Shown here: positions 38,150 through 50,011 of the stretch, one piece after another
How the letters are laid out: each line of letters opens with the position of its first letter
Numbering within the stretch: the first letter of the stretch is position 1
Assembly: GCA_003344405.1 (NCBI GenBank)
Contig: NOWV01000230.1
Coordinates: 40,054 to 104,053 of the forward strand
DNA from: Trichoplax sp. H2
Taxonomy: Eukaryota; Placozoa; Uniplacotomia; Trichoplacea
Length of the DNA: 64,000 nt
Reading direction: 5' to 3'
Translations under genes and position numbers: made by a program
The notes under the pieces: model-generated
The model's database searches: none
What the model was told of the DNA's origin: nothing
The model's input: only the letters and a program-made list of their open reading frames with translations

Positions 38150-38161
38150 AGCGCATGCGCA
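38150..38161. promoter_or_regulatory. NRF1-type palindromic site upstream of dehydrogenase gene 2
   Basis: AGCGCATGCGCA contains the full GCGCATGCGC core of the NRF-1 binding motif (consensus YGCGCAYGCGCR), with one mismatch in the outer base. CpG is scarce in this AT-rich window, so a perfect ten-base core stands out. It lies about 330 bp before the ATG of a mitochondrial enzyme gene, between two divergently oriented coding regions. NRF-1 controls nuclear genes for mitochondria in other animals; its use here is inference. Confidence 0.45.
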
Positions 38162-38493
38162 CAACAACTACTGTACAGGACTTACGATGAAAATTATTGA
38201 CGTAGTCTAATTAACGGTTCAGAGGTCATCGAGAAAGCCAAGCGGTCAAGCGATTAGCATGTTCTTTCATCCTTCTACTTCTACTTGAGAGAGAAACGAT
38301 ATTGCTATCCTATTTCTTGTGGTAAATCTTGTTGAAATCTATTGCTAAGTAGTAAAAATTGGTTCAGGGAAAATCGTTAGGTTAACTGATCTAGAGGAGA
38401 GCTTTTACTTTGTATGTTTACAGTTGGAAATTGATTCGCATTTCGTCTTGATTACTACAGTACAGACAGAATCGATCGTTAATCACAACAGTC

Positions 38494-40579
38494 ATGTCTC
38501 AACTTCGATTTATTCTGAATTCAACACCAAGAATTGGACGCTACTGTTATCATAACATTAAAATTCATCATCATGCTATGACAATCAATCGTGTACGTCT
38601 TCTATCAGACCAGCCACCATCAAGCCGTGATAGAGATGATTCATTTGCTTTAGGGCTGTATCGTGGCAAGGTCAAAACACAACAGCTATTCCCTTACCCT
38701 GATGCATTAGATGATGAATCCAAAGATACAGTCAAACTAATGATTGATCCCTTTGAGAAATATTTTCGTGAAATTCACGACCCTTCACAATGTGATCTAG
38801 ATGAAAAACTACCTGATAAATCGCTGCAAGCACTCAAAGAACTTGGTGGTTTCGGTATACAGGCACCTCAAGAATATGGGGGGATGCAATTAAAGAATAC
38901 ACAATATGCACGATTAGCTGAAATTGTAGGATCCTTTGATTTATCCATTGCCGTATTTATGGCCGGCCATCAAGCCATCGGTTATAAAGGGATCGTACTC
39001 TTCGGTAACGAGCAACAAAAACAAAAGTATTTACCAAGTTTAACGACTGGCGAGAAAATTGCTGCATTTTGTTTAACCGAACCTTCAGCTGGATCGGATG
39101 CCAATTCTATTCGTAGCACGGCTGTTCTTGATGAGGATGGCAAGCATTATATATTAAATGGGAACAAAATATGGATTAGCAATGGTGGTATAGCCGACGT
39201 GATGACTGTATTCGCTCAGGTTCCTTTCAAGAAGGACGATTCCGATAAACAATCTCAAGCTGTAACAGCTTTTATAGTCGAGAGAGATTTCGGCGGTGTT
39301 ACTAGCGGTCTTCCCGAGAAAAAGATGGGAATAAGATCATCCAATACGGCTGCAGTCTATTTCGATAATGTAAAAATACCAGTAGAGAACGTGATAGGTA
39401 AAGTCGGTGAGGGTTTTAAAGTAGCTATGAATATACTCAATGAAGGTCGATTTGCTATGGGAGCCGCCATGTCTGGTGTAATTCGAATGCTAGTGACTAA
39501 AACTATTGAACATGCTAAAAATCGGGTTCAATTTGGCCAGCATTTAATCGAATATCAATCGATACAAGAAAAAATTGCTCAAATGGGTCTTACTCATTAT
39601 GCTGTCGAATCGGTCGCCTATGCTGTTAGCAATAATATGGATAGAGGCATTAAAGAATTCCAGGTGGAAGCTGCTATAAGTAAAGTATTAAGTTCTGAAT
39701 CAGCTTGGAATGTATGCGACGAATGCATACAAATATTAGCCGGTATGGGATTTATGAGAGAAAATCAAGTAGAGCGTTTCATGAGAGACGTACGAATTTA
39801 TCGTATATTTGAAGGTGCCAACGATACATTGCGCCTATTTATTGCCTTAAATGGTATTCAGTATGCTGGAAAGAATATGAAAGAACTACAGAAAGCGTTA
39901 CAACAGCCAATCTCCAATTTGGGTACATTATGGAACCAAGGTGTTAAACGATCGAAACGTCTTATAGGTATTGCTGACAGTCAAGAGCTACTCGAAGTAA
40001 CTGCACCTGAACTTAGCGATTGTGCTAAGATGATTACACAACGCGTTGAAGAATTTGGTGCTACGATAGAAAGGATACTACTTAAACATGGTCGTAATAT
40101 CATCGATCAGCAGTTTATATTAAACCGCATAGCCAACGCTACAATTGACATTTACTCAATGGCTGCAGTTTTATCTAGAGCAAGTACAGCAATCAGTAGT
40201 AATTTACCGACCGCAGATCATGAAAGAGTATTAGCGTCTACATTTATTGACGAGGTTTGCTTATTATATTATACACTGTTAATTGTTGAATTGTTGCTAG
40301 TCGTTACTTCATGTCTACATTTATTGACAAGGTTTGCTTATTACATTATATACTGTTAATTATTGAATTGTTGCTAGTCGTTACTTCATGGAAGCAAATA
40401 TAAAATTGAGCTTGAATTATGAAATATTTTTATTATATTAGGGTTGTCAAAGAGTTGAACATAATCTAGCAGAGGTACTCAGGAAACGAAATTTGGAGCG
40501 CTTTTCCGCTTACTCAAGTATAGCCAATGAAATTAGTGAAAATGAAGGAGTGGCAACAACTCGGCCTTTAAGATTCTAG
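38494..40579 (+). CDS. ACADVL: Very-long-chain acyl-CoA dehydrogenase, mitochondrial (paralogue 2)
   Basis: Exons 38494-40254 and 40442-40579 join in phase 0 to give 632 residues. Domains and motifs match paralogue 1: a basic N-terminal targeting stretch, FPYPDALDDESK, FCLTEPSAGSD, LNGNKIWISNGG, and the expected catalytic Glu at residue 440 in RIFEGANDTLRLFIA. The C-terminus is TTRPLRF. RLFIALNG after the catalytic Glu is closer to vertebrate VLCAD than the RVHIASDG of paralogue 1. The intron falls at the same codon as in paralogue 1 (GAG|GTTTGC). Exon end, donor and flanking intron are duplicated in a 77-bp tandem repeat, and reading through the donor yields a spurious hydrophobic tail. Confidence 0.93.
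40237..40390 (+). repeat. 77-bp tandem duplication spanning the exon 1 splice donor
   Basis: Units 40237-40313 and 40314-40390 are nearly identical ('tctacatttattgac.aggtttgcttatta'). Each contains the last exon codons and the donor: GAG|GTTTGC at 40254/40255 and AAG|GTTTGC at 40331/40332. Only the first donor gives an open frame into exon 2; the second shifts the frame and hits TGA at once. Confidence 0.85.
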
Positions 40580-42194
40580 GATTGGTATGATTAAATAGCA
40601 TTTGTATAGATAGATTTTATTGCATTACGCGACATTACCATATTGTAGGCGTATGAAAAGATTTTAAATTGAACCTAAGAGCTCTCTACAAGACATTGGT
40701 ATAGTTACTACATAGTGACTAATATAGTATCAAATCCAATTAGTTTAATCAGTTTGCCTATTATTATTATTGTATTCGGGATATGAGCGCATTTAAAATA
40801 AATTACATAACCGAATTTCTTGTCATCGTAATGTTTAAAGTTATCTTATGATATATCAATATTGCTATTTATTGAGTTTATAACCTAGAACATTTATATT
40901 TACTTGGATTTACAATTGTGCACCGTTGCATTGAGATAGTATCATTAAAACTTGAAACCATTTCATATTATTGTACGTGAATAAAATGAATAAAATATTA
41001 TTATTTTGATGATGTGATAATACTTTTCATTGATATGATATTGTATATACACACATTCATATATGAAGTTCATATATATATATAACATATACACCAATCT
41101 CTTTAAATTGAATAGAAACAATAATTTTTATATTGTTAATTTCCTTGTAGTTCATTTTTGAGCATTGAATTAAAGCTTGAAGTATAAGGTCATTCACAAA
41201 GAATCAAGGATCAAAATTGAATATTTTATCTAGAGTATGCTTGTCATCAACTTATGGTGGGACCGCGCAGCGTATCGGTTACGTTCCCTTAAGTTCTACT
41301 ATTGTACATTTAACAGTAATTTATCCTTAAGTAGTAAACCGTTTATTCGCTACATTTGAGAGACGGTTTCAGAGTAGGGATAAGAGACGTATTTTTGACA
41401 AGCTCTTCGATCTAATTACTAGATGTGTGTAACGAGTGCAATTGAATATACGTTTATCATTTCCACACACAATATTGTTCAGCCTATCCGACTATGAAAA
41501 TAAGCAATTAGACTATCAAATAAGAGGGGCTGCAGTATGTCAGTACCAACTGACTAGCGTACAGAATCAATTAACAAAGTTGTTTTTCACACTAATCTAT
41601 GTTGATTAAACTAGTTTTATTGAGATTATACAATTTTACGTACATTTTAATTATTGCCTGTGTACTGGCGAACCTTGTAAAAAGTATAAAAGAGCTTAAT
41701 AATTTATTAGCTAAAGATTAGATAGATGATGCTATAGTAGAAGCTCATTATTTTACTAAAGTTTTATCTTTACCGTAGCTTTTTACACCTTTGTGTTGTT
41801 TCATGATTTTATCTATGATACTATCATGATTCAAGGTGCAGTGTTACTAAAGTATATTCAAATACAGTATTTTTCCTACTGTGGTTTTTGTGATCTGTTA
41901 CATTTGATAGTTCAATTTTTGGATCGATTTTACAAAATTGATCCAAAATACATGATATAATATATGAAGGCAATGCATAGCTCTTAACGTGGATTATCTA
42001 TATCTGTGATTCAGTTTTACAGACCTAAGGAAAAGTTACTGCGACTTATTAATTAATCTAGAAAATAACTTAAATTTCAATCGTTCATTGTTGGTCAGCA
42101 TATAAGATAGGTTAATAAATTACGTTAAACAAAATTCTTCAATATTTATCAGTACATGAGTCAGGTCAATATTCGCTAAGATCATTTAGCTAAT
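40580..42194. other. Intergenic, no gene seen
   Basis: No supported gene. It includes the likely 3' UTR of dehydrogenase 2, several AT-dinucleotide runs near 41040-41100, and no repeats shared with the rest of the window that I could see. Confidence 0.45.
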
Positions 42195-42852
42195 TACAGT
42201 ATTAAAATAATAAAACAAGCATTTGTAATTACTGAGGAGTTACAGCTTATTGATTAATTAATGACCAAGTATCCAAACTATCAATTTATTTATCCTTCAA
42301 AAACGCCAATAAAGACTTGCATGTTTATTAGTATAAGATACACAAGAACTACTTTAAAATACTTTATTCAAGATATATTCCTATTATCCGAAAACGATTA
42401 TCTAATTACTAATTTGCTATCAAATGTTGTTAGATTTGCATATGGATTACATTAATTCATCTATAGTAAAACAAATCTTCAACATTTTTTGTCATTAGAT
42501 TACAATTATTTCGCGTATGGATAACACAGTACCTCGGTAAGGTCCTTGGATCATCTGAGCTAATCCAGATTGTCCTAGTCATTTATCTAATACAATTTAT
42601 TTTATTTGTGGAGGTCTGCTCGATTCATGTACGCCTTCTATTCAATCTAAAACTTTATAGGATGGTTATTCGAAAATTTTACAAAAATTAAAAAATTTCT
42701 TTTGATCATGCGTCGCTTCTTTTAATCATAATGAGATCTATCGAGATTATATTCAAGTAGATACATCTTTACATCCGAATGAGATAAATGGAAATCAGAA
42801 GAATGCTTTAGATGACATTTGCGCAAAGTCTTGGATGTTAGAAAGCAAGTAA
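42195..42852 (+). pseudogene. Decayed FUT8-like alpha-1,6-fucosyltransferase fragment
   Basis: Starts near IKQAFVITEELQLID (stop) LMTKYPNYQFIYP, which corresponds to the [23 protein letters not shown] region of the intact gene. It continues through RYTRTTLKYFIQDIFLLSE and SNVVRFAYGLH and then a stop. Beyond it, FUT8 C-terminal text is still visible in pieces (YSKTNLQHFLSLDYNYFAYG; EIYRDYIQVDTSLHPNEI; DDICAKS) with stops and frame changes. The N-terminal half is absent. It is a non-functional relic of the local fucosyltransferase family. Confidence 0.75.
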
Positions 42853-43010
42853 TAAGTAAAAATTGTCATATATTGTCTAAAGGTATAATTGAATAATAAA
42901 TAAATCAATTATACATATGAATTTTATTATATTTGACCCTTTCAATTTATTGTACAATTAGGAATCATATTATTTGACATTCCCTAGGATAGGGGAGATA
43001 ATTTTTTTTT

Positions 43011-43670
43011 CTACAGACTATACTGAATTATACATGAAATTGACGTTGGCATTTCGGCTCGCAGGTATAAATCGCGAAGAAAAAATCTTAAATTAATTGC
43101 AGAATATCTTATAGTATTGGTATCGGCTGTTAATTGTTTTTCCGGAGGATGAATAAATTCATAATGTGGATACTTTGTAATTAATCGATCAATAAGCCAT
43201 GGTTCATCAGTAACTACAAATATTCGTCTTTTAATAATGATTTTGCGCTTAGATAAACCATTAAAATATGCATTCACTTTAATCATATATCGATCAATAT
43301 CGAATATTTCGTTCTCCGTTTTTTTATCAGAACGCCTAATATGTAGACCAACAATAGGTGATTGAAATTTGAATTCTTTTCGAGATTGATCTATCAATTG
43401 TTTTAAGTCACTACTAGGTTGTATTATGTATTGGGCTAGAACACCTATCCACCAAGCTACAGGATCACATTTATATTGAACAACATCGTAAAATAGTTTT
43501 CTCGGCATACCATATCGGCAAATTGCAGGTGCTTTACCAAAATTTTGATATAGCAACCCAACTCTTTGCAATCTTATAATCTGAGGAATCTTATCAGAAT
43601 TATTTTTAGCCAAGTTGTTGTCATAAATACGACTTGTCCATTTGACAGCCTTTTTGGCATTAGTTGTCAC
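43011..43670 (-). pseudogene. FUT8-like catalytic segment, inverted relative to its C-terminal part
   Basis: An uninterrupted 219-codon frame matches the middle of the intact FUT8-like gene, from the KAVKW region through [33 protein letters not shown] and RYSAINLRFFLRDLYLRAE, where homology stops. The donor-sugar-binding motif is HIRRSDK (HxRRTDK in FUT8). The remaining C-terminal part lies head-on on the opposite strand at 43657-44115. The N-terminal quarter is not found on either side. So the gene is broken by an inversion, or the assembly is inverted here. Lack of stops in both halves argues for a recent event or an artefact. Confidence 0.75.
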
Positions 43671-44115
43671 AATGTCATCTAACGTCGGTAGACTTGCATA
43701 CGAATTACATGAAGTTATTTATAGTCAATCTCGAGGTCGACATTTTGCATCGCTTGATTTAGATTATCATGTTTTCGGATTTACTGCTAGCGGTGAAGGT
43801 CCATGGATTATGCAAGCCAAGAAAGATTGCGCTAGCAATGGGTCTGGTACTATTGATTTACTCAAGGGAGATTTGTTAGATTCGTGTGTATCCATAAAGG
43901 AAAAGAAAAACATAGTCTATGGTTATCTTAAACGTTTAAAAAAGTTCGGACACTTCCATCAATCATGTCTTTATTACCTTGCAGATAATCAAGACTATCC
44001 AGATTATAGCAAATCAGACGGATGGTATCAACAGCATATACCTGATATGAAAAGAATATCTACATTAGGGAATATTTGCATGAAATCGTCGATAACTGAC
44101 ATTGGTGTAATATAA
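43657..44115 (+). pseudogene. FUT8-like C-terminal part (SH3-containing), separated by inversion
   Basis: Reads [23 protein letters not shown] ..., then GPWIMQAKKDC, LLKGDLLDSC, VYGYLKRLKKFGHF, QDYPDYSK, ending TDIGVI with TAA. It corresponds to the last ~150 residues of the intact gene: the end of the catalytic domain plus the FUT8-type SH3 domain. Upstream on this strand it meets the inverted catalytic segment within about ten bases ('ggcattagtt'). The part from 43949 and its downstream flank to about 44476 is repeated at 52757-53283. Confidence 0.75.
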
Positions 44116-44480
44116 ATTTACACTATAAAAAGTATCCCATAAGTGAGGTACTACGTTTGTTAAAATGAGAATTTTTTATAGTCATTTAATAGTTACTTAC
44201 TGTTCAAGGGGCTATTCCAGTTTTAAACTAGATGTGCATTAATTTCTTTATTTTATAATTATAATTGACATCATTTGAAAATGCATTAGCGTTGTATATT
44301 GTAAACCAGACTTTTATATTTCAGGTTAGAATTCATGATAATCAGTACCATAATTTTTTGTTAAGATACTGTGAGTTTGTAATTCAAGCGATGTACTCGC
44401 ATTTAGTCAATCGAATAAATATGTGCTAATTTTGATCATTAATTACAGTAGAACATAAAAGTTACTTTATAATTCCATAT

Positions 44481-46197
44481 AGCATGAACCCAAACGTTTA
44501 ATCTGGGTTCTAACTTAAGATTGTTTTTCTGTCTTAGTATTCAATGTAGAAATCTAGAATTTTCAACTGAAATATGATTAAATTAATTCAGTAATTTCGG
44601 AAATCTAGGGTATAATCTATTTACATCATGTGTGTTTGATTGCTAGTTTAATTTTGAGCAGTTTAGAATGATAATTGGATATTCTAATATCACCAAAAGC
44701 TCTGCATGGCATGTAAAAGGTGGCGTAGTTCGATAGTTTAGTACAGTTGAAAATAGATAAGACAAAAAGCCTAGGATAATTGTGAGTTATCTCTTTAATT
44801 AATATTGTAGTTTTTGGAGTAAGTAGTCCGGCACATATTTTGTTACTCCTTAAAGAATTTTGCTAAGATTGCTTTTAAAGTATAATAGAATGATAGTTGC
44901 CCCCTTATTTACTTCGTTTGGACTTCAGTCGTTGGTATTTTAACTTAGTTTTTTGTCCAACATTACTTATAAATCGCATGGAGACCGACTGATTGAATAT
45001 ATAAGTATTTAGTAAATTCAAATCAAGATGAATCGTCAAAGTTAGCAAAAATTATGGTAGTATGTTCGTATGTAAGTATTTGTCAGCTGTTATTTTACAG
45101 TAGTAACTTCAATAATACGAGTGATAATTTGGTGGGGGTCAGTATTCAGTAATATATTTGATATTGAACCTACTTGTTACGGTTTAAGATATTATGTGAT
45201 AATGTTATTGAAGAAGAAATACACGGTTACGATTAGATAATCATAAATATTATGATCTGTTAATATTGTGAGATTCAATCGTTAATGGACTTCCATTAAC
45301 GAATGTGTAGAAGTAAGGTACTTAATATGCCAATGACATGTAATAACCAAAATGGCGGTTGTCACACTTGTAGGGAATCTGTTAGATCTTAAATTGTTAA
45401 TTGGCGCTATAATATTATTAGCGCATAATAATATCAATTATCACATATTTGTTCGATAGTAATTAATAGGATTACAAAGTTATAGAAAAGACTAAGTTAT
45501 GCATAAGAATAATTAATAGGTGGAAAAGGTGTAGATTTGATACAAGTATATAAGAGGTTGTAATTTACCTCGCTAGGGAGGAGGAAAATACGGAGACCTA
45601 ATAAAGTTAGTTTAGTAAATTTATCCAAACGCTTCTAGTCCGCCTTTACTGTTGACTGAGGTCCTTCGCTGAAGTGGAGCGAGTAGTGACGCCTGGTGGC
45701 AGTTTTACGGTAGGACAGAGGAGAGTAGGATAAGTGTGGAACTGGAATCCGATTGTTGCAAACGACGTTGTGACACTACTATAAAATTTATATCACCTGA
45801 TGTTCCACGTACTGTACAGTAGTTGGGAAAAAGTTGGTAAAGAATACCTATATAGAATGCTCCACATTATAGTTAGAGACTGTCCACATAGAATGATTGG
45901 TAAAGAATATTCCTGAAAGTTTATAAAACAAATTAGGCAATACCACATAACTTTAACCCCAAATTTGCTCACTTAATTAAGGCAAACGATCAATCTAAAT
46001 GATTAGACAATATAACACAAATTAAACCACGAAATTTGTTAGCTCAATTTGATCAAATTCCTATCAGAGTATCCGATTACAAATGTTTTGTGTGAATTAT
46101 AATTATAAACTCATAACCCTGTTACATAAGATAAATTATCTGGTTTATCTAAGACGACTCGACTTTCTTGTATATCTTGGTTCCACATGGATTGTAA
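44481..46197. other. Intergenic, no gene seen
   Basis: No convincing coding sequence or RNA. A somewhat GC-richer stretch at 45630-45730 has no open frame. No repeat shared with other parts of the window was noticed. Confidence 0.4.
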
Positions 46198-46450
46198 AAG
46201 TATAAGATGGGCGTTATTGCAGCAATTTCATTAACCGTTCATATTATTTGTTGTAAATTACAAAGTGCAAGTTTTCTACAAATCTAGTGTACATAAGCAT
46301 ATTCAAAAGCAAACTATATCGCTTTATTATTTTCGTGAAGAGATTTACGATATCTGTAGATTATATTAAGCAATTTAGATTATTTTATGCAGAAATTAGC
46401 AAATAGACTATCATTAACTTTCACATTACGACCTGATGATCGGATTAAGA
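46198..46450 (+). repeat. Inverted repeat pair, left arm
   Basis: Matches the reverse complement of 49181-49450 along its whole length with moderate divergence. Landmarks are 'cattaaccgttcatattatttgttgta', 'gcaaactatatcgcttta' and 'gatgatcggattaaga'. The arms enclose about 2.7 kb that also contains a repeat tail and a repeat-borne coding relic. The sequence is noncoding in all frames I checked. Confidence 0.7.
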
Positions 46451-46787
46451 GTAAATCCCTTGCAATAAACTATAAAAAGCTTTTAATTTCTTTAATAGAA
46501 AACAATATGGCTAATTCCATGCGGTGATACGAGTAATTATTAGATCAAAGGCAGCAGAGACAACGAATAAAATACTCCTCGTTCATTCTTTATAGAGCAA
46601 TGTTACGTTTTCGAAGATCTTCTTTTACTCAGTAACAAGGAAGATTTCGTAATATCTTCTGATGAGTCTAGTAGAGCTAGAGTATTAAACTAAACTTTAT
46701 TGTTTTAAAACAACGTTTAATAAATGAAGAGAACCGCCGCTAGCGTACCTTGTTTTCGTCCTTTTGACTTTTGTTTTGACTTTTTAG

Positions 46788-46813
46788 AGCCAATCAAGTT
46801 CGCTATTGGCTCT
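46788..46813. repeat. Hairpin with CCAAT boxes
   Basis: GAGCCAAT and its reverse complement ATTGGCTC are separated by ten bases. Each arm holds a CCAAT/ATTGG element. There is no gene nearby whose promoter this clearly is; the nearest downstream feature is a repeat relic. Confidence 0.4.
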
Positions 46814-46966
46814 TAGCTTCAACTCCTACTAAGTAGGTAATCCTCGGCTTGTGCTGTAACCAATCTAAATCAATCAACACGGGCAAACCATGATCTCGCA
46901 ACCGGTCCAATATAGCGCTAACATTAAATTTAAAAATATCTAATTCCGATGCAGATCGTAATATTA

Positions 46967-47037
46967 CAATACGATAAAACTGCTGCTGACGATATAATTT
47001 AATAACTCTTGACAGACGTAAATTTTACCGTCGAAAA
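46967..47037 (+). repeat. Third, partial copy of the 60-63 kb direct repeat (3' end)
   Basis: 'acgataaaactgctgctgacgatataattt' followed by 'cttgacag' and 'cgtcgaaaa' matches the end of the direct repeats at about 60880-60952 and 63204-63279. Only the terminal ~70 bp is present, which suggests the shared right end is a real element boundary. Confidence 0.6.
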
Positions 47038-47184
47038 ATTCCCAGTTAGTATTATATGGTCTTCGCAAAGGATAGGATGTGTGTTATAGTACGTGTATAA
47101 GTTTTCCTATTGTGTTATTTCATCCGGGGAAGATGGTTAAGGACAGGGTATTAGTCGATTTATCCCGTGATATTTCGAATACTA

Positions 47185-47330
47185 TTGTAATGAAATTTAA
47201 AGTGTAGAAACCAAGCTACTAAATTTCTAACAAACTATGATTCTACTTTCTTAGCATTCTGGTCGACTTTACAAAACTTTGACTCCAAATAAAATTGGGG
47301 AAACAACCGATCCATAATTTACTAAGAAAA
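47185..47330 (+). repeat. Dispersed repeat fragment, copy B
   Basis: Second copy of the segment at 3672-3826, complete over the matching region. It lies about 70 bp upstream of the coding relic at 47400, so it may be the leader of the same element. Confidence 0.55.
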
Positions 47331-47399
47331 TATCAGAGAGTCTGATCAAACAACCTTCCAAATACTTAATTATATGTATTATAAGTAACGAATTAAAAA

Positions 47400-47790
47400 A
47401 TGACAGAACTAAAACTGTCATCAACCAAACAACCTAACAAGAAGGAGAATGCTTTGACTTAAAACAGTTCGACCCCAAAGGCCTTTAAATTTCAAAAAGT
47501 TCCTTAAAAGAATCTTCTTTTGCTCTCTGCTCTAAATCTTCTGATTGCACTATCATTTTTAGGCTTCGCAGAGCCCTTAAAGGTACTTAAATCGAAATAT
47601 TTACTAACCAATCACTCTTAAGATCCATTTTAGAAAACTACTTTGAACCACTTAAGAAAATAAAAATCATTCAAAGTTCAGACACAAATTGCCTTATGAT
47701 TCCCTTAAACTACGGTGAGACGCAAGCTATCTACAAGGAATCAGAGCAAAGAATCTGTGTTATCAAAAATCTGACGCAATTACTGTAGAT
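47400..47790 (+). pseudogene. Repeat-borne coding relic, copy B
   Basis: From ATG 47400 the text MTELKLSSTKQPNKKENAL is followed by stops and frameshifts. Patches such as FLGFAEPLKVLKSKYLLTNHS and RSILENYFEPLKKIKIIQSSD match the minus-strand copy at 61815-62130 residue by residue with conservative changes. The protein family is not recognised. Its repetition and decay suggest an accessory or structural gene of an extinct mobile element. Confidence 0.5.
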
Positions 47791-49180
47791 AGAAGTCTTC
47801 GATGATATGTTAAAGCCCATAGTGTTATCGATCATGGTAGAGATTGTATAGAGTATATATTACATTTTCTTATAATTTTCTTTTAATAAATAAATTGTTT
47901 TGTCGTTTCTAACTGATGAGATAAGAACACGATACGATAATATAAAGTCTGTTATAAGAGAATCGTAAACAATTCTATCGGAATCTTGCTGTAATAATAT
48001 TTGAACATTTATGATAGCACATCATAATCCAATACTAACAGGCGATCTTAGTTCACGCCATCCTTTTTTCATTATACGAATTAGAAATTTCTATTGCAAA
48101 ATTGAACATATGATTTTATTCTAGAAGTTGACAATGATTTGCAGGGAAATCAATTTATTTTACAGATAACGATAGCTACACTTAATACGGAGCCTACCCG
48201 AGACCTATATTCTACCGGTGAGAATCATCTTAATAAGAGATGTAGAACACAATGTGTTCGAAACGTCCATCATGAAATAAAAGTATCACTATTATATATA
48301 AATCAACACTTAAGGTATTAAATTTAAATAGTTGATGTTAATACATGTATACTTAACTACGCACTAGTTAGGCTCGATTTTTCTACAATTAATAAAAAGA
48401 TCTTTTGTTGTATATTTACGGAAGAAAATCAGCAATACTTATATATGAGAAGAAGAGTTTATTAACTAAATGAATAATTTAATGTTTCAATGATTGATTA
48501 AAGTATCTTATACCTTAATTGATGGAATAGTTACTAATAAATAAATTTAAAATTATATCCAGTCACTTAATAAACTATCGTAAAAATTAAAAGATTAAAT
48601 TTAGCGAATTTAACATTTGTATATGGTGATTGCAATTAATTACTGACAGTAGGAATCACTAAAGTTATAATATATTCAAGTGAATTGTATGATGTACTGT
48701 AATAAATAGAATGCAATTTTACTGAAATGATTCTGTGAATATACATACTGTAATTTAACTTTTTAAAATTAGTCTGTAGACGTCCATATCTAGAAGTGCT
48801 ATTGCAAGATGACTTATCAATGTAAGCTACCACCGAAGAAACTTTAAGCTCGGCAAACAGTTAAGTAAAATTAGTTCTTTAGTTGTGCAACAAAGAATCA
48901 AAGGCATTCAAGTTTTTGTGAATAGTCAAGGGATAATGTATTTCAGAGACTTTAGAAATGTAGTGATTTTTTTATGTGAATATCGTCATAAAGCTGGTTT
49001 GTGACGTATGTGCTCACTCTATAAAGAATAAAAGAGGAATATTTTATTTGTTGTCTCTACTGTCTTGATCTATTATTTATCACTGCATGGAATAAGTTAT
49101 GTTTTTTTCTATTGAGGAAGCTATATTGTTAACTATTAAAGAAAACAAAAGCGTTCTATAGTTTAATTATGCGAGATTTA

Positions 49181-49450
49181 TCTTAATCCGATCATCAGTT
49201 CGTAATGTAACAGCTAATGATAATCTGTTTGCAACTATCTGCATAAAATAATCTAAATTGGTTAATATAATCTACAGGCATCGTAAATCTCTCTAGGGAA
49301 ATAGTAAAGCGATATAGTTTGCCTTCGAAAATGCTTATATACTCTAGATTCGTAGAAAATTTGCATTTTGAAATCTACAACAAATAATATGAACGGTTAA
49401 TGAAATATGAAAACTTTAATTGATAGCTGCAATAGCGCCATCTTATACTT
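49181..49450 (-). repeat. Inverted repeat pair, right arm
   Basis: Reverse-complement partner of 46198-46450. It is slightly longer through small insertions. No terminal inverted repeat of transposon type is obvious at its ends. Confidence 0.7.
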
Positions 49451-50011
49451 ATGTTATGTGCTCCATTTCCCTGAATAATTGAAGATATAACTTCAGTCGA
49501 GCATGTTCAGCTCACCCATTTAGATTTTTACATCCGTATATCCAATCACGAAAGATTATAGAACAATTTCTTATCTCAGACAATTAACGTAGAAATATTT
49601 GTTTTTATCATTTATTGATTTGCTAATAGAGAAGCATTACAGCTAATAAATTTAAGGTTTAGTGAGTGATTAATATCAAAAGGAGCTTCCAAGATGTTTA
49701 AAATTGCGAAGTTAAGGTTAGCTATCCGTCGTCAAGTTATCTATATATAGACTTGAATTACTTACATAATATTATGTAGTACATGCGAAATAAATATGAT
49801 TCATTTATGCCAAAATGTAATAAAGCATCTTCTCAAAAATAAAGTAAGAACTATCATTTCTTGTAATCTTAACTTTATTACATAAGTTAGGCTCATCTAA
49901 CCAATTACAGTACTTCTAAGGTAGAATGCGTGTAAAGAGGGTAGAAATGCGAACTATAATTATTAGGAGGGAGGGTGGAATACTAGTAACCATGGATGGT
50001 ATCTTTATATA

